From: Candidatus Planktophila dulcis
GTDB lineage: Bacteria > Actinomycetota > Actinomycetes > Nanopelagicales > Nanopelagicaceae
Direction of reading: 5' to 3'
Length of the DNA: 64,000 nt
Assembly: GCF_002288225.1 (NCBI RefSeq)
Contig: NZ_CP016777.1
Coordinates: forward strand, 558,001 to 622,000
Part shown: positions 19,294 through 30,166 of the stretch, piece by piece
How the letters are laid out: every line of letters begins with the position of its first letter
Numbering within the stretch: the stretch's first letter is position 1
Translations under genes and position numbers: made by a program
The notes under the pieces: model-generated
Databases searched by the model: none
What the model saw: only the letters and a program-made list of their open reading frames with translations
Told to the model about the DNA's origin: nothing

Positions 19294-19321
19294 TTGCCTG
19301 TAAATCACCCCCACCAATACT
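19294..19321 (+). promoter_or_regulatory. Candidate rpsA promoter
   Basis: TTGCCT (19294-19299) and AATACT (19316-19321), 16 nt apart, resemble a sigma-A promoter with +1 near 19328. This leaves a leader of about 70 nt before rpsA. The rest of the 19250-19398 gap holds the divergent MFS start and no other clear signal. Confidence 0.35.
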
Positions 19322-19398
19322 CTTAGCCTCCCGATTCACCTGAAGCGGGAAAAATTTCATAGTCCTATCCCTACTACTTTCTATCCCCACGGAGCATC

Positions 19399-20748
19399 TT
19401 GACTACACAAATTGCAATAAATGACATTGGATCAGCGGAAGATTTTCTAGCCGCAATTGAAGGAACAATCAGAAATTTCAGTGACGGAGACCTCGTCATT
19501 GGCACAGTCGTTCAAATTGATCGCGAAGAAGTACTCCTAGACGTCGGATACAAGACTGAAGGCGTAATTCCATCACGCGAACTCTCTATCCGCCACGATG
19601 CAGATCCAAATGACATCGTTAAGGTTGGAGATAAAGTTGAAGCGCTTGTTCTTCAGAAGGAAGATAAAGAAGGACGCCTAATTCTCTCTAAGAAGCGTGC
19701 TCAGTATGAGCGTGCATGGGGCGAGATCGAAGGCAAGAAAGAACGCGATGAAGTTGTCATCGGAACAGTTATTGAAGTTGTTAAGGGCGGACTTATCGTC
19801 GACATCGGATTGCGCGGCTTCTTGCCAGCATCCCTCGTTGAAATGCGTCGCGTTCGTGACCTCACTCCTTACATCGGTAAGCAGGTTGAGGCTCGCATCA
19901 TCGAGCTCGATAAGAATCGCAACAACGTTGTGCTTTCACGTCGCGCATTCCTTGAGCAGACACAGTCTCAGTCACGCACTGAATTCTTGAACCAGCTCCA
20001 AAAGGGTCAGGTTCGTTCAGGCGTTGTCTCATCAATCGTTAACTTCGGTGCATTCGTTGACCTTGGTGGCGTTGATGGTCTTGTTCACGTTTCAGAGCTT
20101 TCATGGAAGCACATCGATCACCCAGGTGAAGTTGTTGAAGTTGGCGATGAAGTAACTGTTGAGGTTCTCGAAGTCGATTTCGAGCGCGAGCGTGTCTCAC
20201 TCTCACTCAAGGCAACACAGGAAGATCCATGGCAGGCATTTGCTCGCACTCACACAATTAACACTGTTGTGCCAGGTGTCGTAACAAAGCTTGTTCCATT
20301 CGGTGCATTCATTCGTGTTCACGAAGGAATTGAAGGACTTGTTCACATCTCAGAGTTGGCAGAACGCCACGTTGAGATCCCAGAGCAGGTTGTTGCAGTA
20401 GATGACGAGCTCTTCGTCAAGATCATCGATATCGATCTTGAGCGTCGCCGCATCTCACTCTCATTGAAGCAGGCTAATGAAGGACATGAAGTCGAGATCG
20501 AAGCATTCGATCCAACACAGTACGGAATGTCTGCTCGTTACGATGCTGAAGGAAACTTCATCTATCCAGAAGGTTTCGATCCTGATACTCAGGAATGGAA
20601 GCCGGGATATGACACACAGCGCGAAGAGTGGGAGCGTCAATACGCGGTTGCTCAGGAGCGCTTCATGGCTCACAAGAAGCAGAAGGCTGAAGCAAAGGTC
20701 GCTGAAGAAGCTGCCGTTGTAGCAGAAGAAGCTGTTGTAGCTGAATAA
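19399..20748 (+). CDS. rpsA: 30S ribosomal protein S1
   Basis: S1 helps the 30S subunit bind mRNA. The 449-residue protein has four S1 RNA-binding repeats, beginning near residues 30, 115, 203 and 290. Each shows the pattern G-x-V, GAFVDLGGVDGLVHVSE or the equivalent, and a closing VSLSLK/ISLSLK strand. The C-terminal tail is acidic and alanine-rich, shorter than in E. coli, as is usual in Actinobacteria. The start is a TTG at 19399 behind GGAG (19391-19394); no ATG fits. A strong terminator follows. Confidence 0.96.
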   Translation: MTTQIAINDIGSAEDFLAAIEGTIRNFSDGDLVIGTVVQIDREEVLLDVGYKTEGVIPSRELSIRHDADPNDIVKVGDKVEALVLQKEDKEGRLILSKKRAQYERAWGEIEGKKERDEVVIGTVIEVVKGGLIVDIGLRGFLPASLVEMRRVRDLTPYIGKQVEARIIELDKNRNNVVLSRRAFLEQTQSQSRTEFLNQLQKGQVRSGVVSSIVNFGAFVDLGGVDGLVHVSELSWKHIDHPGEVVEVGDEVTVEVLEVDFERERVSLSLKATQEDPWQAFARTHTINTVVPGVVTKLVPFGAFIRVHEGIEGLVHISELAERHVEIPEQVVAVDDELFVKIIDIDLERRRISLSLKQANEGHEVEIEAFDPTQYGMSARYDAEGNFIYPEGFDPDTQEWKPGYDTQREEWERQYAVAQERFMAHKKQKAEAKVAEEAAVVAEEAVVAE

Positions 20749-20761
20749 GTAATTACTAAAG

Positions 20762-20822
20762 AGGGACTCATTCGGGTCGCGAGCTGATATTTCACTCGCA
20801 CACCCCGCATGGGTCCCTTTTT
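20762..20822 (+). terminator. Intrinsic terminator after rpsA
   Basis: AGGGACTCAT (20762-20771) pairs with ATGGGTCCCT (20809-20818), one wobble. CGGG/CCCG (20773-20776 with 20804-20807) and GCGAG/CTCGC (20779-20783 with 20795-20799) extend the stem, and TTTTT follows (20818-20822). It is one of only two clear rho-independent terminators in the window, and it separates rpsA from the coaE-uvr operon. Confidence 0.9.
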
Positions 20823-20848
20823 AATTACCGCAAAGGTAGAGTTAAGAC

Positions 20849-21445
20849 ATGTTGGTTGTAGCGCTCACAGGTGGAATTGGTTCGGGTAAATCAACCGTTG
20901 CGCAGAACTTTGCAGAACTTGGCGCACTTGTTATTGATGCAGATCAGTTAGCACGTATGGCTATCGAGCGTGGCACAGATGGATTTGCCGATGTATTACT
21001 TCGCTTCGGAGATGAAGTCATCCTCAATGGAGATATCGACCGGAAGAAGCTCGCTGAGATTGTCTTTAGTGATGAGAAAGCCCGAAAAGATCTTGAAGCA
21101 ATTATCCATCCACGCGTGCAGGCACTTTTTGCCCAAGCAGTTGCAGATCTAGAACTTGATGACATTTTGATTTATGAGATTCCGCTCCTTGTTGAGACAG
21201 GGGCTGCTGAGAAATTTGATTATGTTGTCACGGTTGAATCCGATATCGAACTGCGTAAGGCGCGTCTTCTAAAGAAGGGGCTCTACATCTCACAAATTGA
21301 AAAGCGCATGGCTTCTCAGGCAAGTGAAGAGGCCCGCACGGCTATCGCTGATGCCGTTATCCGCAACGATGGCGATGAGGATTCCCTGCTGCGTCAGGTG
21401 GAAAATCTCTGGGAGAGCGTTCTTCTACCGCAATCGCTAGGCTAA
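20849..21445 (+). CDS. coaE: Dephospho-CoA kinase
   Basis: CoaE phosphorylates the ribose 3'-hydroxyl of dephospho-CoA, the last step of coenzyme A synthesis. The 198-residue protein starts with the P-loop [12 protein letters not shown]. It has the CoA-binding DADQLAR segment and the lid region IEKRMASQ. The length matches the single-domain bacterial enzyme; the extra C-terminal domain of mycobacterial CoaE is absent. It opens a 10-kb operon, with 4 nt to uvrB. Confidence 0.95.
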   Translation: MLVVALTGGIGSGKSTVAQNFAELGALVIDADQLARMAIERGTDGFADVLLRFGDEVILNGDIDRKKLAEIVFSDEKARKDLEAIIHPRVQALFAQAVADLELDDILIYEIPLLVETGAAEKFDYVVTVESDIELRKARLLKKGLYISQIEKRMASQASEEARTAIADAVIRNDGDEDSLLRQVENLWESVLLPQSLG

Positions 21446-21449
21446 CCAG

Positions 21450-23525
21450 GTGCGCCCGGTAACCGATCTTCAGCGAAAGGTCGCACCTTTTCAGGTCATT
21501 AGTGATTATGTTCCAGCAGGAGATCAACCTGCTGCGATTGAAGAGATTACCCGCCGTATCAATGCAGGTGAGCAAGATGTGGTACTTCTAGGCGCCACAG
21601 GAACTGGAAAGTCTGCAACGACTGCTTGGTTGATAGAACGGCTTCAACGTCCCACCTTGGTCCTTGCTCCGAATAAGACACTTGCGGCTCAGCTTGCCAA
21701 TGAATTTCGAGAGCTACTTCCCAATAATGCTGTCGAGTATTTCGTTTCTTACTACGACTACTACCAACCTGAGGCATACGTTCCTCAGACAGATACATTT
21801 ATTGAGAAGGATTCCAGTGTTAATGATGAGGTTGAGCGTTTGCGCCACTCAGCAACTAACTCACTTCTCACGCGGCGGGATGTGATTGTTGTGGCAACCG
21901 TGTCATGTATTTACGGCCTTGGCACACCACAGGAGTACATCGATCGGATGATTCGTCTGAAAGTAGGCGATGAAATTGAACGCAATGTTCTGCTTCGTAA
22001 GTTTGTTGATGTTCAATACAAACGTAACGATATGGCCTTTGAGCGGGGCACATTCCGCGTGCGTGGGGATACCGTTGAAATCATCCCTATGTATGAAGAG
22101 TTGGCTGTGCGCATTGAGATGTTTGGTGATGAGATTGAGAAGATCATGACACTCAATCCACTCACAGGTGAAATTGTCCGTGATGAGGAAGAGATCTACA
22201 TCTTCCCAGCTACCCACTATGCAGCAGGTCCTGAGACGATGAAGAGGGCAATGGGCGAGATTGAAGATGAGTTGCAGATTCAGCTCAACCTCTTTAAGAA
22301 GCAGGGAAAGCTGCTGGAAGAACAGCGCCTGCGTATGCGCACGACCTTTGATTTAGAGATGATGCAGCAACTGGGGTTCTGTTCAGGTATTGAGAACTAC
22401 TCACGCCATCTTGATGGTCGCGAACCCGGTTCTGCACCGAACTGTCTGCTTGATTACTTCCCAGAAGATTTCCTTGTTGTCATCGATGAAAGCCATGTTA
22501 CTGTGCCTCAAATTGGTGCGATGTATGAAGGCGATGCATCCCGTAAGCGCACACTGGTGGAACATGGATTCCGTCTACCGAGTGCACTTGATAACCGCCC
22601 GCTGAGATGGCCAGAGTTCTTGGACCGAACTGGCCAGACTATTTATCTTTCGGCAACACCAGGTAAGTATGAGATGGCAAAGGTAGATGGAGATGTGGTG
22701 GAGCAGGTCATCCGCCCAACAGGCCTTGTTGATCCTCAGATAGTTGTGAAGCCAATTAAGGGCCAGATTGATGATCTCCTACATGAAATCAATATTCGAG
22801 CAGAACGTAATGAGCGAGTACTTGTGACAACGCTGACGAAGAAGATGTCAGAGGATCTAACTGATTACCTGCAAGAGAAGGGTGTGCGAGTTCGCTATCT
22901 GCACTCCGAGGTCGACACATTGCGTCGCGTTGAACTTCTGCGCGAGCTTCGCAGCGGTGAATACGATGTCTTAATTGGTATCAACTTGCTTCGTGAAGGT
23001 TTGGATCTTCCTGAAGTTTCTCTCGTTGCAATTCTCGATGCTGATAAAGAGGGCTTCCTTCGTTCTGCTACATCACTCATTCAGACTATTGGCCGTGCTG
23101 CACGAAATGTTTCCGGTGAAGTTCATATGTATGCAGACAATATGACTGCGTCGATGGCGAAGGCGATTGATGAGACCAATCGACGTCGTGCTAAGCAGGT
23201 GGCATATAACCTCGAACGTGGCGTGGACCCTCAGCCTCTTCGAAAGAAGATTTCAGATATTACAGATCTCATCGCTCAAGAGAGCGATGACACTGATGAC
23301 ATCATGGCAACACTGAAGGGCAAGAAATCTGGCTCTGCTCTGCCCTTTGCTTCTAAATCCACGGATTCTATGCCGCGCCAAGAACTGATTGCGTTGATAG
23401 GCTCCCTCACCGAACAGATGCGCAGTGCAGCTGATGAACTCGCTTTTGAACTCGCTGGACGACTGCGAGATGAGTTGAAGGATTTAAAGCGCGAACTTCG
23501 CGGAATGGATGAGGCCGGTACATGA
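21450..23525 (+). CDS. uvrB: Excinuclease ABC subunit B
   Basis: UvrB is the damage-verifying helicase-like subunit of nucleotide excision repair. The 691-residue protein starts at GTG 21450. Walker A is GATGTGKS (48-55). The beta-hairpin region [12 protein letters not shown], which is inserted between DNA strands, is complete. Helicase motif V-VI (QTIGRAARN) is present, and the UvrC-binding coiled-coil UVR motif closes the protein. It overlaps uvrA by 4 nt (ATGA). Confidence 0.98.
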   Translation: MRPVTDLQRKVAPFQVISDYVPAGDQPAAIEEITRRINAGEQDVVLLGATGTGKSATTAWLIERLQRPTLVLAPNKTLAAQLANEFRELLPNNAVEYFVSYYDYYQPEAYVPQTDTFIEKDSSVNDEVERLRHSATNSLLTRRDVIVVATVSCIYGLGTPQEYIDRMIRLKVGDEIERNVLLRKFVDVQYKRNDMAFERGTFRVRGDTVEIIPMYEELAVRIEMFGDEIEKIMTLNPLTGEIVRDEEEIYIFPATHYAAGPETMKRAMGEIEDELQIQLNLFKKQGKLLEEQRLRMRTTFDLEMMQQLGFCSGIENYSRHLDGREPGSAPNCLLDYFPEDFLVVIDESHVTVPQIGAMYEGDASRKRTLVEHGFRLPSALDNRPLRWPEFLDRTGQTIYLSATPGKYEMAKVDGDVVEQVIRPTGLVDPQIVVKPIKGQIDDLLHEINIRAERNERVLVTTLTKKMSEDLTDYLQEKGVRVRYLHSEVDTLRRVELLRELRSGEYDVLIGINLLREGLDLPEVSLVAILDADKEGFLRSATSLIQTIGRAARNVSGEVHMYADNMTASMAKAIDETNRRRAKQVAYNLERGVDPQPLRKKISDITDLIAQESDDTDDIMATLKGKKSGSALPFASKSTDSMPRQELIALIGSLTEQMRSAADELAFELAGRLRDELKDLKRELRGMDEAGT

Positions 23526-26413
23526 GCATCGATAAGTTAGTAGTTCGTGGAGCACGCGAACATAATCTTAAAGATGTCTCAATTGAACTTCCTCGCGATG
23601 CGCTGATTGTCTTTACTGGTCTTTCTGGTTCAGGTAAATCAAGCCTTGCATTCGACACCATCTTTGCTGAAGGCCAGCGCCGCTATGTGGAGTCCCTTTC
23701 TGCCTATGCACGTCAATTCTTGGGGCAGATGGATAAGCCTGATGTTGATTTCATTGAAGGACTCTCACCTGCAGTCTCCATCGATCAGAAATCTACCAAC
23801 CGAAACCCGCGTTCAACGGTGGGAACCATTACTGAGGTCTATGACTATTTCCGTCTGCTCTTTGCTCGCGCAGGGCGACCACATTGTCCCGAGTGCGGCA
23901 AGGCAGTCTCTCGCCAGAGCCCGCAACAGATTGTTGATCAAATTCTCACGATGCCTGCCACAACGAAGTTTCAAATTCTTGCTCCCGTTATTCGCGAACG
24001 CAAGGGTGAATTTGTCGATCTCTTTGCAGAGCTAGTCACACAGGGCTATTCCCGGGCTCGAGTTGATGGGGAAACAATTCAACTGACTGAACCACCAAAG
24101 CTCAAAAAACAAGAGAAGCACACCATTGAAGTGGTCATTGATCGTCTGACTGCAAAGGCTGAGAGTAAGTCACGTCTTACAGATTCGATTGAGACTGCTC
24201 TGCGTCTAGGTAATGGTCTTGTTCTTCTGGACTTTGTTGATGCCAAAACCGGCGAGAAGGAGCATACATATAGCGAGCACCTTGCATGCCACGATTGCAA
24301 TCTCTCCTTTGAAGAGCTCGAACCACGTTCATTCTCATTTAACTCACCCTTTGGTGCATGTGTTGAATGTTCAGGAATTGGAACGAAGTTAGAAGTTGAT
24401 GAAGATCTGATCATCCCTGATGACTCCATCTCCATTAATGAAGGCGCCATTGCGCCATGGACTGGGGCACAATCCTCTGAATACTTCCTGCGTCTGCTTG
24501 AAGCGTTAGCAACTGAACTGAAATTCTCGATGGATAACCCATGGAAGAAGCTTTCGGTTAAAGCCAAGGAAGCGATCATCAATGGCTTTGATTATGAAGT
24601 TCACGTTAAATACAAGAACCGTTATGGCCGAGTGCGTAATTACTCCACAGGCTTTGAAGGCGTAGTTCCCTTTATCCATCGCCGCCATAGTGAGACTGAT
24701 AGCGATTACAGCCGTGATAAGTACGAGGCATATATGCGTGAGACACCATGTCCTGCATGTAAGGGAGCAAGACTCAAGCCTGAAGTATTGGCTGTAACTC
24801 TCGGTGGTAAGAGCATTGCTGAGGTGTGCGCTCTCTCTATTGATGATTGTGCAACTTTCTTGAAGCAAGTAACTTTGAATAAGCGTGAGGCGCAGATTGC
24901 AGAGCGTGTCATGAAGGAAGTTCATGCTCGTCTTGGCTTCCTTCTTGATGTCGGTCTTGATTACCTTTCACTTGATCGCCCTGCAGCAACGCTTTCAGGT
25001 GGTGAAGCACAACGTATTCGTCTTGCCACTCAGATTGGTTCAGGGTTAGTCGGTGTTCTCTATGTCTTGGATGAGCCTTCCATTGGTCTGCATCAGCGTG
25101 ATAATCGTCGTTTGATTGAGACTCTGACTCGTCTACGCGATCTTGGAAACACCCTCATTGTTGTTGAGCATGATGAGGAGACGATTCGCACAGCTGATTG
25201 GGTGGTCGATATTGGGCCAGGGGCTGGCGAACACGGTGGCAAAGTTGTTGTCTCAGGTTCCTATGAAGAACTTATTGCATCAAAGGAATCTATTACAGGT
25301 GCCTACTTATCAGGACGTAAATCAATTGAGATTCCAAAGACGCGCAGACCAATTGATCTCAAACGCCAACTTGTCATTAAAGGTGCCAAAGAGAATAACC
25401 TCAAAGATATTGAAGTATCAATTCCACTCGGTCTCTTTGTCTCAGTCACAGGAGTTTCAGGCTCTGGTAAATCAACACTAGTTAATGACATTCTCTATAC
25501 AACTCTTGCCAACAAACTCAACGGTGCGCGTTTGGTGCCGGGTCGCCACAGAACTGTGACGGGTATCGATCAACTCGACAAAGTTGTGCATGTGGATCAA
25601 TCACCGATTGGTCGCACACCACGTTCTAACCCTGCTACTTATACGGGTGTATTCGATAAAGTCCGTGCGCTCTTTGCTGAGACAACGGAGGCAAAGGTTC
25701 GTGGTTACCAGCAAGGGCGCTTCTCATTCAATGTGAAGGGCGGACGCTGCGAGAATTGTTCAGGCGATGGAACTATCACGATTGAGATGAACTTCCTGCC
25801 TGATGTCTATGTTCCTTGCGAAGTGTGTCACGGTGCTCGCTATAACCGCGAGACTTTAGAAGTTCACTACAAGGGCAAGACGATTGCTCAAGTTCTCGAT
25901 ATGCCTATCGAAATTGCTCATACATTCTTTGAGTCAGTGCCAACGATTGCTCGTTACCTGAAGACTCTCTGCGATGTGGGGCTTGGGTATGTGCGCTTGG
26001 GTCAGTCAGCACCCACTCTGTCAGGTGGAGAAGCACAGCGCGTGAAGCTTGCTACCGAACTTCAGCGTCGATCAACTGGCCGCACGATCTATGTTCTAGA
26101 TGAACCAACTACTGGTCTGCACTTTGAAGATGTGAATAAACTTTTGGGTGTTCTCAAGCGCCTAGTGGAATCAGGAAATACAGTGATCGTGATTGAGCAT
26201 AATCTCGATGTCATTAAGTCATCTGACTGGGTCATCGATATGGGTCCTGAAGGTGGATTCCGCGGGGGATTAGTTGTTGCCGAGGGAACTCCCGAAGAGG
26301 TAGCAAAGGTGAAGGCAAGTTATACGGGTCAGTACTTAGCTGAGATTCTTGCGACTAATCGTGCAGCAACTGCCACAAAGACTGCCCCACGTAAAACTGC
26401 ACAAAAGAAGTAG
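23522..26413 (+). CDS. uvrA: Excinuclease ABC subunit A
   Basis: UvrA is the ABC-type ATPase that first recognises bulky DNA damage. The 963-residue protein has two ATPase halves with Walker [10 protein letters not shown] and GVSGSGKST. Both signatures are LSGGEAQR, and Walker B is [10 protein letters not shown] and [10 protein letters not shown]. The zinc-binding pairs are CHDC...CVEC and CENC...CEVC. Its start overlaps the uvrB stop, and only 2 nt separate it from uvrC. Confidence 0.98.
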   Translation: MSIDKLVVRGAREHNLKDVSIELPRDALIVFTGLSGSGKSSLAFDTIFAEGQRRYVESLSAYARQFLGQMDKPDVDFIEGLSPAVSIDQKSTNRNPRSTVGTITEVYDYFRLLFARAGRPHCPECGKAVSRQSPQQIVDQILTMPATTKFQILAPVIRERKGEFVDLFAELVTQGYSRARVDGETIQLTEPPKLKKQEKHTIEVVIDRLTAKAESKSRLTDSIETALRLGNGLVLLDFVDAKTGEKEHTYSEHLACHDCNLSFEELEPRSFSFNSPFGACVECSGIGTKLEVDEDLIIPDDSISINEGAIAPWTGAQSSEYFLRLLEALATELKFSMDNPWKKLSVKAKEAIINGFDYEVHVKYKNRYGRVRNYSTGFEGVVPFIHRRHSETDSDYSRDKYEAYMRETPCPACKGARLKPEVLAVTLGGKSIAEVCALSIDDCATFLKQVTLNKREAQIAERVMKEVHARLGFLLDVGLDYLSLDRPAATLSGGEAQRIRLATQIGSGLVGVLYVLDEPSIGLHQRDNRRLIETLTRLRDLGNTLIVVEHDEETIRTADWVVDIGPGAGEHGGKVVVSGSYEELIASKESITGAYLSGRKSIEIPKTRRPIDLKRQLVIKGAKENNLKDIEVSIPLGLFVSVTGVSGSGKSTLVNDILYTTLANKLNGARLVPGRHRTVTGIDQLDKVVHVDQSPIGRTPRSNPATYTGVFDKVRALFAETTEAKVRGYQQGRFSFNVKGGRCENCSGDGTITIEMNFLPDVYVPCEVCHGARYNRETLEVHYKGKTIAQVLDMPIEIAHTFFESVPTIARYLKTLCDVGLGYVRLGQSAPTLSGGEAQRVKLATELQRRSTGRTIYVLDEPTTGLHFEDVNKLLGVLKRLVESGNTVIVIEHNLDVIKSSDWVIDMGPEGGFRGGLVVAEGTPEEVAKVKASYTGQYLAEILATNRAATATKTAPRKTAQKK

Positions 26414-26415
26414 CC

Positions 26416-28335
26416 ATGGCAGAGCCATCCTCATATCGTCCAAAAGAGATACCGGAAGAGCCTGGGGTATATCGCTTCTATAACGGTAGCGACAAAGTTA
26501 TTTATGTGGGCAAGGCGAAGAATCTTAAGAATCGTCTGACAACTTACTTCGGTTCCAATCTTGCACAGAAGACCTATCGCATGGTGCATGAGGCTGTTCG
26601 CGTTGATTGGACAATTGTTGGAACAGAGTTAGAGGCGCTAGCGCTGGAATTCTCATGGATTAAGCAGTATCACCCAACATATAACGTGCAATTTAAGGAC
26701 GATAAGTCGTATCCATACCTTGCCATCTCTATGGCAGATGAATTCCCTCGAATCTTCATTACCCGTAAAGAGAAGAGACCAGGACTTAAGTATTTTGGTC
26801 CCTATACAAATGCGTGGGCGCTACGTAATACCTATGAAGTTCTCTTGAAAGTCTTTCCTGTCCGATCCTGTAGTGCTGGTAATTTCCAGCGGGCTCAACG
26901 CACCAAGCGTCAATGTTTATTGGGTGATATTGGAAAGTGCGCAGCACCCTGTGTTGGTTGGGTAACCCCTGATGAGCATCGCGAGATTGCAGTAAAGCTC
27001 GATGCATTTATGGAGAAAGGTATGGAGAATCTTCTTCCTACCTTGCGCGCTGAGATGGAAGGAGCATCTGAACGTGAAGAGTTTGAGCGAGCTGCCAGAC
27101 TTCGCGATCAGATTGAATCATTTGAAAAAGCTCAGCGCTCCACCCAAGGAAATCTCTCAGATGAGCTCGATGGTGATTTCATCTCACTGCATGAAGAGGG
27201 TTTGCATGCAGCCGGTTCCATCTTCATTGTTCGCCGTGGATCGATTAAGGGATCTCGCTCATGGATTGTTGACCAAGAACGAGCTCTTGAAGGCGATGAT
27301 CAGATTGGTTCCCTCTTCTTTTCTATCTATAGCCAGAGTGCTCCGGCAGATATTCCGTCAGAGGTCTTTGTTAATCACGAACCAGTAGATCGAGTGGCGC
27401 TGGAGGAGTGGCTTACCTCCCTACGTGGATCAAAAGTTTCTATCAAAGTTCCACAGCGCGGTGAGAAAGTTGAACTTCTGCAGACCGTGGAACGCAATGC
27501 ACATTACGCACTCGTTCAATATTTGAGTAAGCGAGCCACCGATGCCGCGGTCTCCGGAAAGGCTCTGTTGGAGCTTGAGGAGGAGCTACAGCTCTCACGT
27601 ACTCCGCTTCGCATTGAATGTTATGACATCTCCAATATCTCGGGCACATCGGTTGTGGCCTCTATGGTCGTCTTTGAAGATGGTCTTGCGAAGAAGAGTG
27701 AATATCGCAGATTCATCATTGATACAGATACAGCGCAAGATGACACGCGTGCTATGCATCAAGTCATTACTCGTCGGATGAAGCGCCTTCTGGCCGATCG
27801 CACAGTGAACCAAAGTGAAGTGGCTGAAACCGGTGGCAAGCTCAGTAAGTTTGCGTACCCTCCTCAACTTATTGTGGTCGATGGTGGTGCTCCACAAGTT
27901 GCTGCTGCCCAACGTGCGCTGGATGAACTTGGGATTACTGATGTTGCGCTCTGCGGCTTAGCTAAGCGATTAGAAGAGGTCTGGATGCCGGGGGATAAGG
28001 ATCCACTGATCTTGCCTCGCACATCAGAAGGAATGTATTTATTGCAGCGCATCCGCGATGAAGCGCATCGATTTGCAATTACATTCCATAGATCGCGTCG
28101 CTCCAAGGTGATGCTGGAATCTCTCCTTGATGAAATCCCACAGTTGGGTGAAACGCGGCGCGCAGCGCTACTCGATCGATTTGGCTCCGTGACAGCAATG
28201 CGTAAGGCCAGTGCAGAAGAACTTGCCTCGACTCCAGGCATTGGAGCAACAATTGCAGCAATCATCTTTGGCCATCTTCAAAACCTTTCACAATCAGGCG
28301 TTGATATGGCTACCGGCGAGATACTTGACAGCTAA
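26416..28335 (+). CDS. uvrC: Excinuclease ABC subunit C
   Basis: UvrC makes both incisions around the lesion. The 639-residue protein has an N-terminal GIY-YIG nuclease (GVYRFY...IYVGKAKNLKNR, about residues 14-40) and a four-cysteine region CSAGNFQRAQRTKRQC. A UVR motif that binds UvrB follows near residue 200. Next comes the RNase H-like endonuclease domain (IECYDISNISG, IVVDGGAPQ), then a C-terminal helix-hairpin-helix pair. Placement next to uvrA and uvrB gives all three subunits in one transcript. Confidence 0.97.
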   Translation: MAEPSSYRPKEIPEEPGVYRFYNGSDKVIYVGKAKNLKNRLTTYFGSNLAQKTYRMVHEAVRVDWTIVGTELEALALEFSWIKQYHPTYNVQFKDDKSYPYLAISMADEFPRIFITRKEKRPGLKYFGPYTNAWALRNTYEVLLKVFPVRSCSAGNFQRAQRTKRQCLLGDIGKCAAPCVGWVTPDEHREIAVKLDAFMEKGMENLLPTLRAEMEGASEREEFERAARLRDQIESFEKAQRSTQGNLSDELDGDFISLHEEGLHAAGSIFIVRRGSIKGSRSWIVDQERALEGDDQIGSLFFSIYSQSAPADIPSEVFVNHEPVDRVALEEWLTSLRGSKVSIKVPQRGEKVELLQTVERNAHYALVQYLSKRATDAAVSGKALLELEEELQLSRTPLRIECYDISNISGTSVVASMVVFEDGLAKKSEYRRFIIDTDTAQDDTRAMHQVITRRMKRLLADRTVNQSEVAETGGKLSKFAYPPQLIVVDGGAPQVAAAQRALDELGITDVALCGLAKRLEEVWMPGDKDPLILPRTSEGMYLLQRIRDEAHRFAITFHRSRRSKVMLESLLDEIPQLGETRRAALLDRFGSVTAMRKASAEELASTPGIGATIAAIIFGHLQNLSQSGVDMATGEILDS

Positions 28336-28350
28336 GGCAGAATATTGACT

Positions 28351-29217
28351 ATGGCAACACAAGAGTTACTCATACTCACCGGAATGTCTGGTGCTGGGCG
28401 TTCTACGGTTGCCCATGCACTTGAAGATTTGGGTTGGTATGTAGTCGACAATCTTCCTCCAGCCCTTCTGCCACAACTTGCCGAACAGAGCTTGGATACT
28501 CATGCAGCACTTGCCGTTGTGGTCGATGTTCGCGGAGGCAAGTTCTTTGATGAACTCAACAACGCACTCTCTCAACTTAAAGGTGCGGCAACTCCATACC
28601 GCTTGCTCTTTCTCGATGCGACAGATCAATCACTGGTGCAGCGTTTTGAATCCACTCGTCGCCCTCACCCATTGCAGGGCAAAGATCGCATTGTTGATGG
28701 CATAGAAAGAGAACGTGCAAAGCTGGAGGAGATTCGTGCTCAGGCAGATGTTGTGATTGATACATCTAATCTGAATGTGCACCAACTTGAGAAGAGAACT
28801 TCAGAGATTTTCGCAGCAGGAATGCTGCCCTCACTTCGCGTGAATGTTCTCTCCTTTGGATATAAATATGGAATCCCCGTAGATGCTGACCTTGTTCTAG
28901 ATTGTCGCTTCATTCCTAACCCACATTGGATTCCAGAGCTACGTCCTATGAACGGTCTCGATAAACCTGTCTCAGAGAAAGTCTTAGGCAGTGAAGGTGT
29001 GGAAGATTTTGTGAAGAGTTATGTCTCTGTTGTTCATAAGATGATTCCTGGATATTTCCGTGAAGGCAAGAAGTATGTCACGATTGCAATTGGCTGCACA
29101 GGTGGCAAACATAGGTCAGTTGCGATTGCTGAGGAGATTGCTCGCCAGTTGAGTACCTCATCGAAAGATCTTGAAATCACAGCACATGCAACCCATCGTG
29201 ATGTAGGACGGGAATGA
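28351..29217 (+). CDS. rapZ: RapZ/YvcJ family P-loop nucleotide-binding protein
   Basis: The 288-residue protein has Walker A GMSGAGRST (11-19) and the C-terminal RapZ signature IAIGCTGGKHRSV. In E. coli RapZ brings small RNAs to RNase E to control glmS. In Gram-positives the YvcJ form hydrolyses GTP and its role is unclear. The ATG at 28351 is preferred; a TTG at 28345 lies closer to the AAGG at 28334-28337 and remains possible. It overlaps yvcK by 4 nt. The rapZ-yvcK-whiA order is a conserved Gram-positive cluster. Confidence 0.93.
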   Translation: MATQELLILTGMSGAGRSTVAHALEDLGWYVVDNLPPALLPQLAEQSLDTHAALAVVVDVRGGKFFDELNNALSQLKGAATPYRLLFLDATDQSLVQRFESTRRPHPLQGKDRIVDGIERERAKLEEIRAQADVVIDTSNLNVHQLEKRTSEIFAAGMLPSLRVNVLSFGYKYGIPVDADLVLDCRFIPNPHWIPELRPMNGLDKPVSEKVLGSEGVEDFVKSYVSVVHKMIPGYFREGKKYVTIAIGCTGGKHRSVAIAEEIARQLSTSSKDLEITAHATHRDVGRE

Positions 29218-30161
29218 GTTCTGATAGAAAAGTTGTAGCACTCGGTGGTGGCCACGGTTTGGCTGCAACCCTTACTGCTCTGCGAAGCTTGACTTCAAAT
29301 ATCACAGCGATAGTTACTGTTGCTGATAACGGTGGCTCAAGTGGAAGACTGCGACAAGAATTTCCAATCTTGCCTCCTGGTGATTTACGGATGGCACTGG
29401 CAGCCCTGTGTAGCGATGATGAGTGGGGACGTAGTTGGGCTGAAATCATGCAGTATCGCTTCACAAGTGAAGGCGATCTCAATGGCCATGCAGTTGGAAA
29501 CCTACTGCTTGCAGCGCTGTGGGATAGAGATGAAGACACTGTTGCGGGACTTGATCGCGTGGGCGCCCTGCTGAAAGTTATTGGTCGAGTACTTCCTATG
29601 TCATCGCAGCCGCTGGATATTGAAGCCACCTTTGAGAATTCGATAGGAACGAAGATTGTTCGAGGACAGGCCGAAGTAGCAACAACAAAAGGTCGCTTGA
29701 AAACTCTTCGTATCATTCCTGAAAATCCTCATGCATATCCTGAGGCACTTGCTGCCATTGCAGATGCGCAATGGATAACGATGGGGCCAGGTTCTTGGTT
29801 CTCCAGTGTGATTCCGCACTTGTTGGTTCCATCACAAAGAGATGCGATTGTTGCATCCAAGGCAAAGAAGATACTTCTGCTCAATCTTGATACAGCAGAT
29901 AAATCGGCGGGGGAGTATGCGGGCTATTCACCGCTAGAACATCTCCAGATTCTTTCGACCTATGCCCCTGGCCTGCATTTTGATTGTGTTGTTATCGATC
30001 ATTCATCTGATGGAGAACGTGAATTGCGAGAGCATCTTTCAACCCTGGGTTCAGAGTTGGTTATTGCCGATTTACGCAGTGCAGGCTCGCCATTGCATCA
30101 TGATGTGAAAAAATTGGGTCAGCTTTTCTCACACATAGACTCACAAATACTGGTTGGATAA
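29214..30161 (+). CDS. yvcK: YvcK/CofD-like gluconeogenesis factor
   Basis: The 315-residue protein belongs to the YvcK/CofD-like family. It has the N-terminal motif [13 protein letters not shown], then [12 protein letters not shown] and [12 protein letters not shown]. YvcK binds UDP-sugars and is linked to cell-wall precursor supply and growth on gluconeogenic carbon sources in Bacillus and mycobacteria. It starts inside the rapZ stop and lies 5 nt before whiA. The biochemical activity here is inferred from family. Confidence 0.92.
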   Translation: MSSDRKVVALGGGHGLAATLTALRSLTSNITAIVTVADNGGSSGRLRQEFPILPPGDLRMALAALCSDDEWGRSWAEIMQYRFTSEGDLNGHAVGNLLLAALWDRDEDTVAGLDRVGALLKVIGRVLPMSSQPLDIEATFENSIGTKIVRGQAEVATTKGRLKTLRIIPENPHAYPEALAAIADAQWITMGPGSWFSSVIPHLLVPSQRDAIVASKAKKILLLNLDTADKSAGEYAGYSPLEHLQILSTYAPGLHFDCVVIDHSSDGERELREHLSTLGSELVIADLRSAGSPLHHDVKKLGQLFSHIDSQILVG

Positions 30162-30166
30162 CCCCC

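Noticed and set aside
24079-24582. Minus-strand 167-codon frame opposite uvrA
   Set aside because: Shadow of the uvrA reading frame with no recognisable domain.
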